From JADZAI01 sp964390465 (GTDB taxonomy: Bacteria > Pseudomonadota > Alphaproteobacteria > Micropepsales > Micropepsaceae), in NCBI GenBank assembly GCA_964390465.1, contig CAYMIJ010000002.1, forward strand, positions 325,385-389,384: a stretch of 64,000 nt of DNA, in the 5' to 3' direction. Numbering within the stretch: the first letter of the stretch is position 1; every line of letters begins with the position of its first letter. Position numbers and translations under genes: made by a program. The notes beneath the pieces were generated by a model that saw only the letters and a list, made by a program, of their open reading frames with translations, did no database searches and was not told where the DNA came from. This document shows, in pieces, positions 44,167-53,155 of the stretch.

Positions 44167-45591
44167 ATGGAGCTGGATGCTGACACCTGTTTTCGTGCAC
44201 TGACCGCGCGCGACGCCCGTTTCGATGGACGGTTTTTCACCTGTGTCACCAGCACAGGCATCTATTGCCGTCCTGTCTGCCCGGCTCGTACACCGCTCAA
44301 GCGTAATTGCCGTTTTGTGGCGAGTGCCGCAGCCGCCCAGAGCGCAGGTTTTCGTCCATGCCTGCGGTGCAGGCCCGAATGTGCGCCGGGCACCCCGGCA
44401 TGGCGCGGGACAGCCGCCACGGTTGGCCGGGCCCTGAAACTGATCGAAGATGGCGCTCTCAATACCAGTGATGTGGAAGCGTTGGCGGCCCGCACGGGAC
44501 TTGGCCCCCGGCATCTGCGGCGGTTGGTGCGCAATCATACCGGGGCTTCCCCCGTCGCGCTGGCCCGCACGCGGCGCATTCTGTTCGCCAAGCGGCTCAT
44601 CGTCGAAACCCGGCTGCCCATCACCGAGATAGCCTTCGCTGCGGGTTTTCGCTCACTGCGGCGCTTCAATGCAGACATGGCCGTAGCCCTTGGCCGTGCG
44701 CCCCGCACGTTGCGCAAGGAAGTGCCCGACAAGCCGCAACCCGATATCATTCTGCCGCTGCGCTATCGCCCGCCCTATGACTGGGAAGGCGTGCTGGCCT
44801 TTCTGAAGATGCGGGCCGTGCCCGGCATCGAAACAGTGGATGCGCAAAGTTACAGCCGCAGATTTCTTCTCGACGGGGCCTGTGGTTCGTTTCGCATCAC
44901 GCACGATGCGTCGCGCCACGCTGTGCTGGCTGCCATCAGCATCGACCGGATCGCGCTCCTTGAAAGGCTGGTCACGCGGCTGCGCACCATCTTTGATCTC
45001 GACAGTGATCCTGCGGCAATCGCTGAAGTGTTCGAAAATGACCCGCTGATCGGCTGGCGGATGAAGGCCGTGCCGGGCATCAGGCTGCTACAGTCGTTTG
45101 ATCCATTCGAAGGCGGTCTGCGGACGATTACCGGTCAGCAGGTCAGTGTGAAGGGTGCGGCGACCGTGCTGGGGCGTATTGCCGCGCGTGTCTCGGGTGA
45201 AGACCCGGTGATGATGCCCGGCCCGCTGCAACTGGCTTCAGCATCGCTGGATGGGTTGGGGCTGATGGCTTCGCGCATTAAAACGCTGAAAGCATGGGCC
45301 GCATTCGCGGCAGTGCCCGGCGCGCTGGATGCCTTGAGGCTGGACCCAGCCTCAGCACGCGAAAGCCTGATGGCACTGCCCGGCTTTGGCGAATGGACGA
45401 TTGAATATCTGGCCTTGCGCGGGCTGGCCGATGTGGATGCTTTTCCTGCAACCGACCTTGTCCTGAAAAGGTCAGCAGGGATGGAGCCACGGGTGCTGAA
45501 AGAGGTGGCTGAGAACTGGCGTCCGTTCCGTGCCCATGCGGCGCAGGCGCTATGGCGCGTGCCGCCCGAAATGAGGGAAGCGAAATCATGA
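44167..45591 (+). CDS. Ada-AraC-AlkA fusion: methyl-phosphotriester sensor and 3-methyladenine glycosylase
   Basis: 474 residues with three parts. Residues 1-75 are the Ada N-terminal zinc domain with Cys34, Cys38, Cys65 and Cys68 in YCRPVCPAR and FRPCLRCRPE; Cys34 is the expected methyl acceptor. About 85-190 is an AraC-type helix-turn-helix. About 200-474 is an AlkA-like glycosylase with the helix-hairpin-helix LPGFGEWTIEYLALRG and the catalytic Asp near residue 430 in FPATDLVL. It should both sense alkylated DNA and excise 3-alkyl-adenine. Overlaps ogt by ATGA. Confidence 0.93.
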   Translation: MELDADTCFRALTARDARFDGRFFTCVTSTGIYCRPVCPARTPLKRNCRFVASAAAAQSAGFRPCLRCRPECAPGTPAWRGTAATVGRALKLIEDGALNTSDVEALAARTGLGPRHLRRLVRNHTGASPVALARTRRILFAKRLIVETRLPITEIAFAAGFRSLRRFNADMAVALGRAPRTLRKEVPDKPQPDIILPLRYRPPYDWEGVLAFLKMRAVPGIETVDAQSYSRRFLLDGACGSFRITHDASRHAVLAAISIDRIALLERLVTRLRTIFDLDSDPAAIAEVFENDPLIGWRMKAVPGIRLLQSFDPFEGGLRTITGQQVSVKGAATVLGRIAARVSGEDPVMMPGPLQLASASLDGLGLMASRIKTLKAWAAFAAVPGALDALRLDPASARESLMALPGFGEWTIEYLALRGLADVDAFPATDLVLKRSAGMEPRVLKEVAENWRPFRAHAAQALWRVPPEMREAKS

Positions 45592-46100
45592 CCGGCGAAA
45601 CCTTTATTCAGGATCACTACGCCTCACCTGTGGGTGAGATCGCGCTGATCGCGGACGGCGAGCGTCTCGTCGCGCTGGATTTCGATGGTCATCAGGAGCG
45701 CACATTGCGTCTGCTGCACCGATATTTTCCGGCTGCACGCCTTGAGAGAGGACGCTGCGCCCATGCTCTGACTCACGCGCTTGACCGGTATTTTGCCGGG
45801 GATCGCGCCTCGCTCGATAGTGTCGCGGTGCGCTATGGCGGCACAGCCTTTCAGCAGTCGGTCTGGAAGGCGCTGCGCACGATCCCGTGGGGCGAAACGC
45901 GCAGCTACCGCGAGCTGGCGGGAATGATTGGCAATCCCAAGGCCATGCGTGCGGTCGGGCTGGCCAATGGGTCGAACCCCATCGCCATCGTGGTGCCATG
46001 CCACCGGGTGATCGGGGCAAATGGCACGCTGACAGGTTATGCGGGTGGGCTTGAGCGCAAGCGCGCTCTGCTGATGCATGAAGGTGCCCAGCTTCTATGA
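45588..46100 (+). CDS. ogt: Methylated-DNA-protein cysteine methyltransferase
   Basis: Repairs O6-alkylguanine by suicide transfer to Cys138 in VVPCHRVIG. 170 residues from the overlapping ATG. FQQSVWKALRTIPWGETRSYREL is the DNA-binding helix-turn-helix and GTLTGYAGGLERKRALL the C-terminal signature. Paired with the Ada-AlkA gene as an alkylation-repair operon. Confidence 0.95.
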   Translation: MTGETFIQDHYASPVGEIALIADGERLVALDFDGHQERTLRLLHRYFPAARLERGRCAHALTHALDRYFAGDRASLDSVAVRYGGTAFQQSVWKALRTIPWGETRSYRELAGMIGNPKAMRAVGLANGSNPIAIVVPCHRVIGANGTLTGYAGGLERKRALLMHEGAQLL

Positions 46101-46172
46101 CCGGCGCGGCAGGGTGACTTTCACGGCTCGTTATGCGATCCGCATATCTGTTGGCATTTTGGGGCTAAAGAT

Positions 46173-46961
46173 ATGAGCAGGCTTGGCGGGAAATCAGTGG
46201 TCATCACGGGCGCAGGCAGCGGCATAGGCCGCGCCAGCGCGTTGCTGTTCGCTCAGGAAGGCGCTGCGCTGGTCATCGCTGACCGCGCCGAAAGCGTTCA
46301 CGAAACAGCCGAGCTGGTGAAGCAGGCCGGCGGCAAGGCCGTCGCGATCACTGGCGATGCCAGCGACGATGCGTTCGTTGAAGGCCTTGTTGCGCGCGCC
46401 GTGAAAGAAAACGGCAGACTGGATGCCTGTTTCGCCAATGCCGGGATCATCGGCGCCTACAAGCCTTTGCTCGACCTCGACGGCCCGGACTGGACCGATG
46501 TGTTGCGGGTGAACCTTGTTGGGCCATTCCTTGCCATCAAGTTCGCGGCGAAGGCGATGATCCCCAATGGCAAAGGCTCGATCATCTGCACGGCCTCTGT
46601 CGCGGGCATCCGCCATGGCGCGGGGCCTGTGCCTTATTCAGCGTCCAAGGCGGGCGTCATGAACCTGGTGCAGACTGCCTCGAACGAGCTGTATGGAACA
46701 GGCATTCGCGTGAATGCGATCTGCCCCGGCCTTATTGAGACCGGCATGACCAAGCCGATGTTCGATCAGGCCCGCGCGCGCGGCAGCGAAGCCAAGATCG
46801 GTCAGCTCAATCCGCTGACCCGCTATGGCGCACCGTCTGAGATCGCGCATATGGCGCTGTTCCTTGCCAGCGATGATGCGTCCTATGTGAATGGTCAGGC
46901 GATTGCCGTGGATGGCGGCCTTTCCTCATCGCACCCCGTTGCGGGGCGCGTGAAGCGTTGA
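46173..46961 (+). CDS. Short-chain dehydrogenase/reductase
   Basis: 262 residues. VITGAGSGIGRASAL binds the dinucleotide, IADRAES with the Asp favours NAD, NAGII, and the catalytic PYSASKAG (Tyr-x3-Lys). ICPGLIETGM and VNGQAIAVDGGLSS close the fold. Substrate unknown. Confidence 0.9.
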   Translation: MSRLGGKSVVITGAGSGIGRASALLFAQEGAALVIADRAESVHETAELVKQAGGKAVAITGDASDDAFVEGLVARAVKENGRLDACFANAGIIGAYKPLLDLDGPDWTDVLRVNLVGPFLAIKFAAKAMIPNGKGSIICTASVAGIRHGAGPVPYSASKAGVMNLVQTASNELYGTGIRVNAICPGLIETGMTKPMFDQARARGSEAKIGQLNPLTRYGAPSEIAHMALFLASDDASYVNGQAIAVDGGLSSSHPVAGRVKR

Positions 46962-47596
46962 GCGCGCGCGCGCCGGTCATCGTGCTGATTGCCGGAGGCT
47001 CGTGCTCCGGCAAGACAACACTGGCGCGCCACCTTTGTGAGACTCTGGGCGCCTTGCATCCGGCATTGGTGCTGGAAGATGCGTATTATCTTTCAGCAGC
47101 CCAGCGTGGTCCCGGTAACGTGACCACTTATAATTTTGATCGACCGGAAACTAAGGATTTCGCGCTGCTGACGGCGCATATGGGGCAGGTAAAAGCCGGT
47201 GAGGCCTTTGATGTGCCTGACTATGATTTTGTCACTCATGATCGCCTGCCCATGGCCACGCGCGTGAGACCGCAATCGCTGGTCATTCTTGAAGGGCTGC
47301 ACAACCTTCTCTTTCCATCCTTGCGCGCGCTGGCTGATCTGACGGTGTTTGTCGAAGCACATGCTGACGTGCGGCGCAGGCGGCGTATCGCCCGTGACGT
47401 CGCCGAGCGTGGACGTGAGGCCGAGGCAACGGCCCGCCAATTCGATGCTGTGGTTGAGCCGATGCACCGGCTTTATGTCGAGCCGCAGCAGGCTTTGGCG
47501 CAACACGTCATTTCCAATAGCGAAGATTCTGAACACGCGCTGGCGTTGGCGGCCCGTCTTCTGGCTGATCGTGTGCAAGGGTTGATTGGGGGATAA
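46958..47596 (+). CDS. Uridine-kinase-like P-loop kinase
   Basis: 212 residues starting at a TTG in a 4-base overlap with the SDR gene. The P-loop GGSCSGKT (13-20) is followed by LVLEDAYYLS, TYNFDRPETKDFALL and YDFVTHDR, the arrangement of uridine kinase/phosphoribulokinase-family proteins, and a lid region VRRRRRIARDVAERGR. Phosphorylation of uridine or another small alcohol is expected but not proven. Confidence 0.85.
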   Translation: MSARAPVIVLIAGGSCSGKTTLARHLCETLGALHPALVLEDAYYLSAAQRGPGNVTTYNFDRPETKDFALLTAHMGQVKAGEAFDVPDYDFVTHDRLPMATRVRPQSLVILEGLHNLLFPSLRALADLTVFVEAHADVRRRRRIARDVAERGREAEATARQFDAVVEPMHRLYVEPQQALAQHVISNSEDSEHALALAARLLADRVQGLIGG

Positions 47597-47602
47597 GGTA
47601 AC

Positions 47603-49156
47603 ATGAAGCGTTTCGTCGCCACGATACTTGCCGCACTGATGTTTTCGCACATCGCCGTTGCGCTTGATCCTGCCCATGCAAAGGTCGAAGGGCAGGGCGA
47701 ACTGTCCGGCGCTGTTGCCGGTGCCGTCGTTTCGTTCAAGAATATTCCTTATGCCGCGCCACCGGTGGGCGATCTGCGCTGGCGAGCGCCTCAGCCGCCG
47801 GCCGCGTGGGAAGGTGTGCGCGATGCTTCGGCATTCGGCCCCGCCTGCATGCAGATTTATCCCGGCATGGCGCTGAACGGTGAAAGCGAAGACTGCCTTT
47901 CGTTGAATGTGTGGGCGCCTGTTGAGCGGCCCGCTGAGGGCCTGCCGGTTATCGTGTGGATCCATGGCGGCGCCTTCAAGGTCGGGACGGGTGCGACGAC
48001 GCGCTATGACGGCACGCCCTATGCCGAACGCGGCGTCGTGGTTGTCACCATCAACTATCGTCTCGGCTGGTTGGGGTTCTTCGCGCACCCGGCCCTGAAG
48101 AATGACGGCGATGAGGCGCGCGGCAATTACGGCATCATGGATCAAATCGCGGCCCTGAAATGGGTGCAGGCACATATCGCGGCGTTTGGCGGCGATCCCA
48201 AACGTGTCACCATCATGGGTGAATCAGCGGGCGGTATTTCGGTTCATCTGCTGATGACCATGCCCGCCGCGCGCGGCCTTTTTTCATCTGCCATCGCCAT
48301 GTCGGGCTTTCCGCGCAACGAGCTGCAACACATCAGCCGCGCGGAGTCGGCGGAAATCGACGCGCAGAAATTTGCGTCCGACAACAAAATCACCGGTGAC
48401 GGCGCTGATGCCGCTGCCGCCCTGCGGGCCTTGCCGTCCAGCGCTTTCCAGACTTCGCCCGACAATCCGCTGGGCCCGCCCAGGGTCATGCTGGACGACA
48501 CGCTTGTCATCAGCAATCCCATGGCAATCTACGAAAAAGGCGAGCAGGCCAGAGTGCCATTGGTCACCGGCGGCACCTCATGGGAAGCAAGCCTCATGCC
48601 TGTGCTGACGGCAAATCCGGCTTGGCTGGCCTCGCGCATTGCAAAGGCTGAGAAGGATGCGGGGAAGCTTTACGGCTTTGAGACCGATCCGGCCACGGCC
48701 GCCGCCGACTTCATCACCGACTATTATGAAACCGAGCCGGACCGGGCGGTGGCACGGCTGCACGCGAAGGCGGGCAGCCCGACCTTTCTTTATCATTTCT
48801 CTTATCTGCCGGAAGCGCAGCGCAGCAGCCTGCCGGGCGTGCCGCATGGCATGGACACGCTCTATACCTTTGGCTGGTTTCCGCCCGTCGCGTTTGACTT
48901 CATGGGCGTGACTTATCTGCCCGAAACCCCGCCCGACCGAGAGATGAGCAATCATCTCATCGACTGTCTGGCGCAGTTTGCGAAAACCGGAGCGCCCTCA
49001 GAAGTGGGCGGCATCATGTGGTCCGGCGTGAATGAAACAGCTGCGCCCTTTCTGGTCTTTGGAACGGACGGCCTTTCACTGGCCCCGGACTTTGCAAAAG
49101 AACGGCTGGACGCGGTTGAAAAGCTCCGTGGCGTGCCGGGCTGGCATCCCTGGTGA
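47603..49156 (+). CDS. Type-B carboxylesterase, exported
   Basis: 517 residues. Signal peptide about 1-25. Oxyanion loop WIHGGAFKVG, nucleophile Ser208 in GESAGG, charged residues SEDCLSLNVWAP, and the late His in SLPGVPHGMDTLYTFGW. Hydrolyses esters or amides outside the cytoplasm; native substrate unknown. The stop overlaps the next gene's GTG. Confidence 0.92.
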   Translation: MKRFVATILAALMFSHIAVALDPAHAKVEGQGELSGAVAGAVVSFKNIPYAAPPVGDLRWRAPQPPAAWEGVRDASAFGPACMQIYPGMALNGESEDCLSLNVWAPVERPAEGLPVIVWIHGGAFKVGTGATTRYDGTPYAERGVVVVTINYRLGWLGFFAHPALKNDGDEARGNYGIMDQIAALKWVQAHIAAFGGDPKRVTIMGESAGGISVHLLMTMPAARGLFSSAIAMSGFPRNELQHISRAESAEIDAQKFASDNKITGDGADAAAALRALPSSAFQTSPDNPLGPPRVMLDDTLVISNPMAIYEKGEQARVPLVTGGTSWEASLMPVLTANPAWLASRIAKAEKDAGKLYGFETDPATAAADFITDYYETEPDRAVARLHAKAGSPTFLYHFSYLPEAQRSSLPGVPHGMDTLYTFGWFPPVAFDFMGVTYLPETPPDREMSNHLIDCLAQFAKTGAPSEVGGIMWSGVNETAAPFLVFGTDGLSLAPDFAKERLDAVEKLRGVPGWHPW

Positions 49157-49857
49157 AGGCCGTCACCACCATCGGCTTCGATGCCGACGATACGCTGTGG
49201 CAGAACGAACAGTTCTTCCGCATCACTGAGCAGCGCTTCGCTGATCTCATCGCGCCCCATGTGAAGGCGGTCGACATCCATGCCGCATTGCTGGCGACCG
49301 AGCAGCGCAATCTCGATTATTACGGCTATGGCGTGAAGGGCTTTACCCTGTCGCTGATCGAGACAGCCATTGAGCTGACTGAAGGCCGGGTGCCTGCCGC
49401 TGCCATCGAAACCATTCTGCAATGGGGTCGCGAGATGCTGCGTCACCCGCTGGAAACCCTGCCCCATGTTCATGAGACGCTGGCGCAGCTCGATAGGGAT
49501 TACCGCCTCATCCTCATCACCAAGGGCGATCTGTTCGATCAGGAACGCAAGCTCGCGGCTTCAGGTCTGGGTGACTGGTTCGATGGCGTGGAGATCGTCA
49601 GCGAGAAAACGCCGCAGACCTATACCCGTATCTTCGCGCGCCATGGCGACGGCCCTGAGCGCGCCATGATGGTGGGCAATTCACTGAAGTCCGATGTCAT
49701 CCCGGCCATCACGGCGGGCGCCTGGGGTGTTTATGTGCCCCACGACATGACCTGGGTGCATGAACATGCAGAGGAGCCATCGGGTCACCCGCATTTCGCC
49801 AGAATTGCGCATCTGGGCGAACTGCCCGGTTTGCTGCACCAGATCACAAGCGGTTGA
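49153..49857 (+). CDS. HAD-superfamily hydrolase
   Basis: 234 residues from a GTG overlapping the esterase stop. Motif I FDADDTLWQ with nucleophile Asp10 and acid Asp12, motif II Thr in LILITKGD, motif III Lys in VSEKTPQ, and motif IV as GNSLKSD. The cap is helical. Phosphatase of unknown substrate. Confidence 0.88.
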   Translation: MKAVTTIGFDADDTLWQNEQFFRITEQRFADLIAPHVKAVDIHAALLATEQRNLDYYGYGVKGFTLSLIETAIELTEGRVPAAAIETILQWGREMLRHPLETLPHVHETLAQLDRDYRLILITKGDLFDQERKLAASGLGDWFDGVEIVSEKTPQTYTRIFARHGDGPERAMMVGNSLKSDVIPAITAGAWGVYVPHDMTWVHEHAEEPSGHPHFARIAHLGELPGLLHQITSG

Positions 49858-49923
49858 GGCGACAAACCTCAGATGACACGCTAGAAACCCGTCCAAGGCC
49901 ATCAGAGCCACCCGGGAGAAATT

Positions 49924-52068
49924 ATGGATCGCCGCACTTTTATTCAGACCGCCGCAGCCACTGCCATTCTAGGGAGCACCCGTTTAACCATGCCCGCTTT
50001 CGCCGAAGCCAATGCTGCCGCCACGGGAAATCCGCTTCTGGATGTATGGGTGGGCGATCACGGCGGCTTCCCGCCTTTCGACAAGATCAGCCTTGCTGAC
50101 AAGGGTGCCATCAAGGCGGCGCTGCTGAAAGGCATCGAGATGAACCGCGCAGATATCGCGGCCATTGCTGACAGTCCCGAAGCGGCGACCTTCGACAACA
50201 CCTTTGTGCCGCTGGAACATGCAGGCCAGCATCTGGATCGTGCGGGGCGTATTTTCAACATCTTCACCTCGACGATGAACGACAAGGACATGCAGTCGCT
50301 TGATGCCGAGATGGCGCCCGTCTTTTCTGCTCTGAATGACGAGATCATCCAGAACGAGAAGCTGTTTGCCCGTATCAAAACTGTTCGTGACGGGCTTGCG
50401 TCATCGAGCCTGACCGATGAGCAGAAGCGCCTCGTTGAAACCTACTACAAGAACTATGTGCGGCGCGGCGCGGCCCTGAATGCCAATGAAAAGGGCCGCA
50501 TGAAAGACATCAACCAGAAGCTGGCCTCGCTCTACACAAAGTTCAGCCAGAACCAGCTGGCCGATGAAGAAAACGACATGCTGGTGCTGGAGAGCGAGGC
50601 TGACCTCGCTGGCCTGCCCGTCGATATGGTTGCGGCTTACAAGGCTGCGGCGGAAGAAAAAAATCTCGCAGGCAAGTGGGCCATCGCGAATACCCGTTCG
50701 TGGATGGAACCGTTCCTCACCTATTCCACGCGCCGCGATCTGCGCGAAAAAGGGTGGCGCATGTGGATGGGACGCGGCGAAAAGCCGGGGCCGACCTTCA
50801 ACGCGCCCGTCATGACCGAGATTCTGAAACTGCGCGCTGAACGTGCGAAGCTGCTGGGCTATGCCAGCCACGCCCACTGGTCGACCGACAACGGCATGGC
50901 GAAGACGCCCGATGCCGCGATGGCGTTGATGATGCAGGTCTGGGGGCCTGCGGTCGCCCGCGCCAAGGAAGAAGTCGCCGACATGCAGAAAGCTGCCGAC
51001 GCTGAAAAGGCAGGCCATGCCATCGAAGCCTGGGATTATCGCTTCTATGCCGAGAAGGTGCGCAAGGCGAAATACGACATCGATGATAACGAGGTGAAAC
51101 CATACCTTCAGCTTGAGAAGATCCGCGAAGGCATGTTCTGGGCGGCGGGTCAGCTTTACGGCCTTCACTTCACAAAACTGGAAGGCGTTCCCGTCTATCA
51201 GGCCGATGTGACCGTGTATGAAGTGACACGCGATAATCAGCGCGTCGGTCTCTGGTACTTCGACCCCTATGCCCGCGCCGGCAAGAACTCTGGCGCCTGG
51301 ATGAACGAATATCGCACCCAGGAAAAGATCGGCGGCGAAACCACACCCATCGTTTCCAACAATTCCAACTTTGTGAAAGGTGCCGCCGGTGCGCCGGTGC
51401 TCATGTCGTGGGATGATGCCACCACCATGTTCCACGAGTTTGGCCATGCGCTGCATGGGCTCAACTCGAATGTGACCTATCCGAGCCTCGCGGGCACTTC
51501 GGTGAAGCGCGATTTCGTTGAGTTCCCAAGCCAGATCAACGAACGCTGGTTGCCGACGAAAGAGGTGCTGTCGAAGTTCGCCGTGCACAAGGATACCGGC
51601 GCGGCGATGCCTGACGCACTGCTCGCCAAGATCGAAGCGGCCAAGCACTTCAATCAGGGCTTCAGCACCGTCGAGGCCGTTTCAGCGGCGATCTATGACA
51701 TGAAGATCCATATGGAAGCGACACCGGACAAGGACATCGACCCGCTGGCCTATGAGAAGTCGTCGATGACTGAAATCGGTCTGCCGAAAGAAATCGTCAT
51801 GCGTCACCGTCCCACGGCGTTCGGGCATATTTTCAGCGGCGATGGCTATTCGGCCGGGTATTATGTCTATCTGTGGGCCGACGCGCTGACCGCCGATGCG
51901 TGGGAGCTGTTCGAGGAAAAGGGCGCTTACGATCCCGCCACGGCCAAGAGCTTCCTTGAGAACGTGCTGGCGGTTGGCAATTCGATTGCCCCGGACGAGG
52001 TTTTCCGCCGCTTCCGTGGCCACGATGTCGATACCGGCGCGCTGATGCGTGATCGCGGCTTTGCCTGA
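49924..52068 (+). CDS. M3-family metallopeptidase (peptidyl-dipeptidase-like), probably Tat-exported
   Basis: 714 residues. MDRRTFIQ followed by a hydrophobic stretch ending MPAFAEA looks like a twin-arginine signal. The zinc site is HEFGH at 504-508 in MFHEFGHALHGL; FVEFPSQINERWL and the C-terminal GDGYSAGYYVYLWAD complete the M3 fold. Dcp-like release of C-terminal dipeptides from short peptides is the expected activity, here probably periplasmic. Confidence 0.92.
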   Translation: MDRRTFIQTAAATAILGSTRLTMPAFAEANAAATGNPLLDVWVGDHGGFPPFDKISLADKGAIKAALLKGIEMNRADIAAIADSPEAATFDNTFVPLEHAGQHLDRAGRIFNIFTSTMNDKDMQSLDAEMAPVFSALNDEIIQNEKLFARIKTVRDGLASSSLTDEQKRLVETYYKNYVRRGAALNANEKGRMKDINQKLASLYTKFSQNQLADEENDMLVLESEADLAGLPVDMVAAYKAAAEEKNLAGKWAIANTRSWMEPFLTYSTRRDLREKGWRMWMGRGEKPGPTFNAPVMTEILKLRAERAKLLGYASHAHWSTDNGMAKTPDAAMALMMQVWGPAVARAKEEVADMQKAADAEKAGHAIEAWDYRFYAEKVRKAKYDIDDNEVKPYLQLEKIREGMFWAAGQLYGLHFTKLEGVPVYQADVTVYEVTRDNQRVGLWYFDPYARAGKNSGAWMNEYRTQEKIGGETTPIVSNNSNFVKGAAGAPVLMSWDDATTMFHEFGHALHGLNSNVTYPSLAGTSVKRDFVEFPSQINERWLPTKEVLSKFAVHKDTGAAMPDALLAKIEAAKHFNQGFSTVEAVSAAIYDMKIHMEATPDKDIDPLAYEKSSMTEIGLPKEIVMRHRPTAFGHIFSGDGYSAGYYVYLWADALTADAWELFEEKGAYDPATAKSFLENVLAVGNSIAPDEVFRRFRGHDVDTGALMRDRGFA

Positions 52069-52107
52069 GGCGCAGTCACTGTTCACGCAATGAGGTGAGG
52101 ATCAACG

Positions 52108-52548
52108 ATGCTGCCGTTCATCAAGTTCATCGTCGCGTTTCTGACGGTTTCGCTCTCTGGGTGGAATCAAACGGAAACGAAGTGTGAGAAGATGGCGGTT
52201 CAGGCCGGTCCGCCCGGCGTGGAGACGGAAGAATGCTTCGCCTCATTCAAACCATCCGACAGGAACGACCAGGCTTTGTATGTTTTCGTCTGGTCGCCTG
52301 TCGTGGCGCGCGATGGCGGCCCGATGAAATCAGAGCAGGACTATCAGGGCACCCTGCTCGGCAAGCCGGTGACCATCAACCGCACGTCCTTGTTCATGGG
52401 CGTGAAGCAGGAGGTGCTCACTGCATCCGTGGATGTCGACAAGCCACAGGGACACGTCATGGTCTATGCCAAAAACCTCGATGTAGAGGCGTTCCAGCGC
52501 CTGCTGGATGGCATGACCGTGACTGAGGCGGGCACCGCGCCGCAATAG
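52108..52548 (+). CDS. Small exported protein of unknown function
   Basis: 146 residues with an N-terminal hydrophobic helix (PFIKFIVAFLTVSLSG) that may be a signal peptide or anchor. The mature part has two Cys (TKCEKMA, EECFASF) and a beta-rich region ending AFQRLLDGMTVTEA. No family recognised. Converges with the next gene with 6 bases between stops. Confidence 0.6.
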   Translation: MLPFIKFIVAFLTVSLSGWNQTETKCEKMAVQAGPPGVETEECFASFKPSDRNDQALYVFVWSPVVARDGGPMKSEQDYQGTLLGKPVTINRTSLFMGVKQEVLTASVDVDKPQGHVMVYAKNLDVEAFQRLLDGMTVTEAGTAPQ

Positions 52549-52554
52549 CGGCGG

Positions 52555-53088
52555 CTAGAGCGGTCTTAAATAGTTCAGCACGATTCCGATCTCGCCAAAC
52601 TTGTCGACGAAATTGACCGCGTCCCCCATGCAGGTGCCAGTCACCAGTTTGCCGGGGCCACCGACGACCAGCACATTGAATCTCAGCGGTTCGCGGCCCG
52701 GATAAATGATGGTGCCGCGCGCCCATGGTGCATCAAAGCCTTCCAGCTGTGTGATGCCGGACACTTCGATCTTGCCCGTCACGCCGCCGGTGAAATAACG
52801 CTGCGCCCATATATCGGCGGTGTATTTTGCCATGGAGGCATTGATGTCGGGCTGGGTCATGCCGATGGTCGAAGCATCGGGCGTGACCAGAAAAGTGCAG
52901 CGCACGGTCTGGTCGGCGCTGACCGTCACCATGTCAGCGCCCGGTGTGCTCCACTGTTCGGGGATCATGGTCTTATACCCTTTGGCGGCATCCTCGAACG
53001 GCGTCGGATGCGCCTGCGGCGGCGCAGCGCGCGCGACAACCGCCGTGGCGCTGATGACAAATGCCGAAATCAGAACAAGACCACGCAT
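52555..53088 (-). CDS. Exported protein of unknown function downstream of sdhA
   Basis: 177 residues from the ATG behind GGGAGG; a signal peptide ends near AVVARA. The mature part starts PFEDAAKGYKTMIPEQWSTPG, reminiscent of PsbP/DcrB-like small periplasmic proteins (weak impression), and ends GEIGIVLNYLRPL. It takes the place where sdhB would be expected after sdhA. Confidence 0.65.
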   Translation of the reverse strand: MRGLVLISAFVISATAVVARAAPPQAHPTPFEDAAKGYKTMIPEQWSTPGADMVTVSADQTVRCTFLVTPDASTIGMTQPDINASMAKYTADIWAQRYFTGGVTGKIEVSGITQLEGFDAPWARGTIIYPGREPLRFNVLVVGGPGKLVTGTCMGDAVNFVDKFGEIGIVLNYLRPL

Positions 53089-53155
53089 GATCCACCTCCC
53101 ACGCATGACAGGGTGGAAGGCAGGCTAACGCCGGTTTGCGGTCTTTGACCAGCCC

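Noticed and set aside
50401..51648. 415-codon minus-strand frame opposite the M3 peptidase
   Set aside because: Shadow of a well-conserved metallopeptidase.
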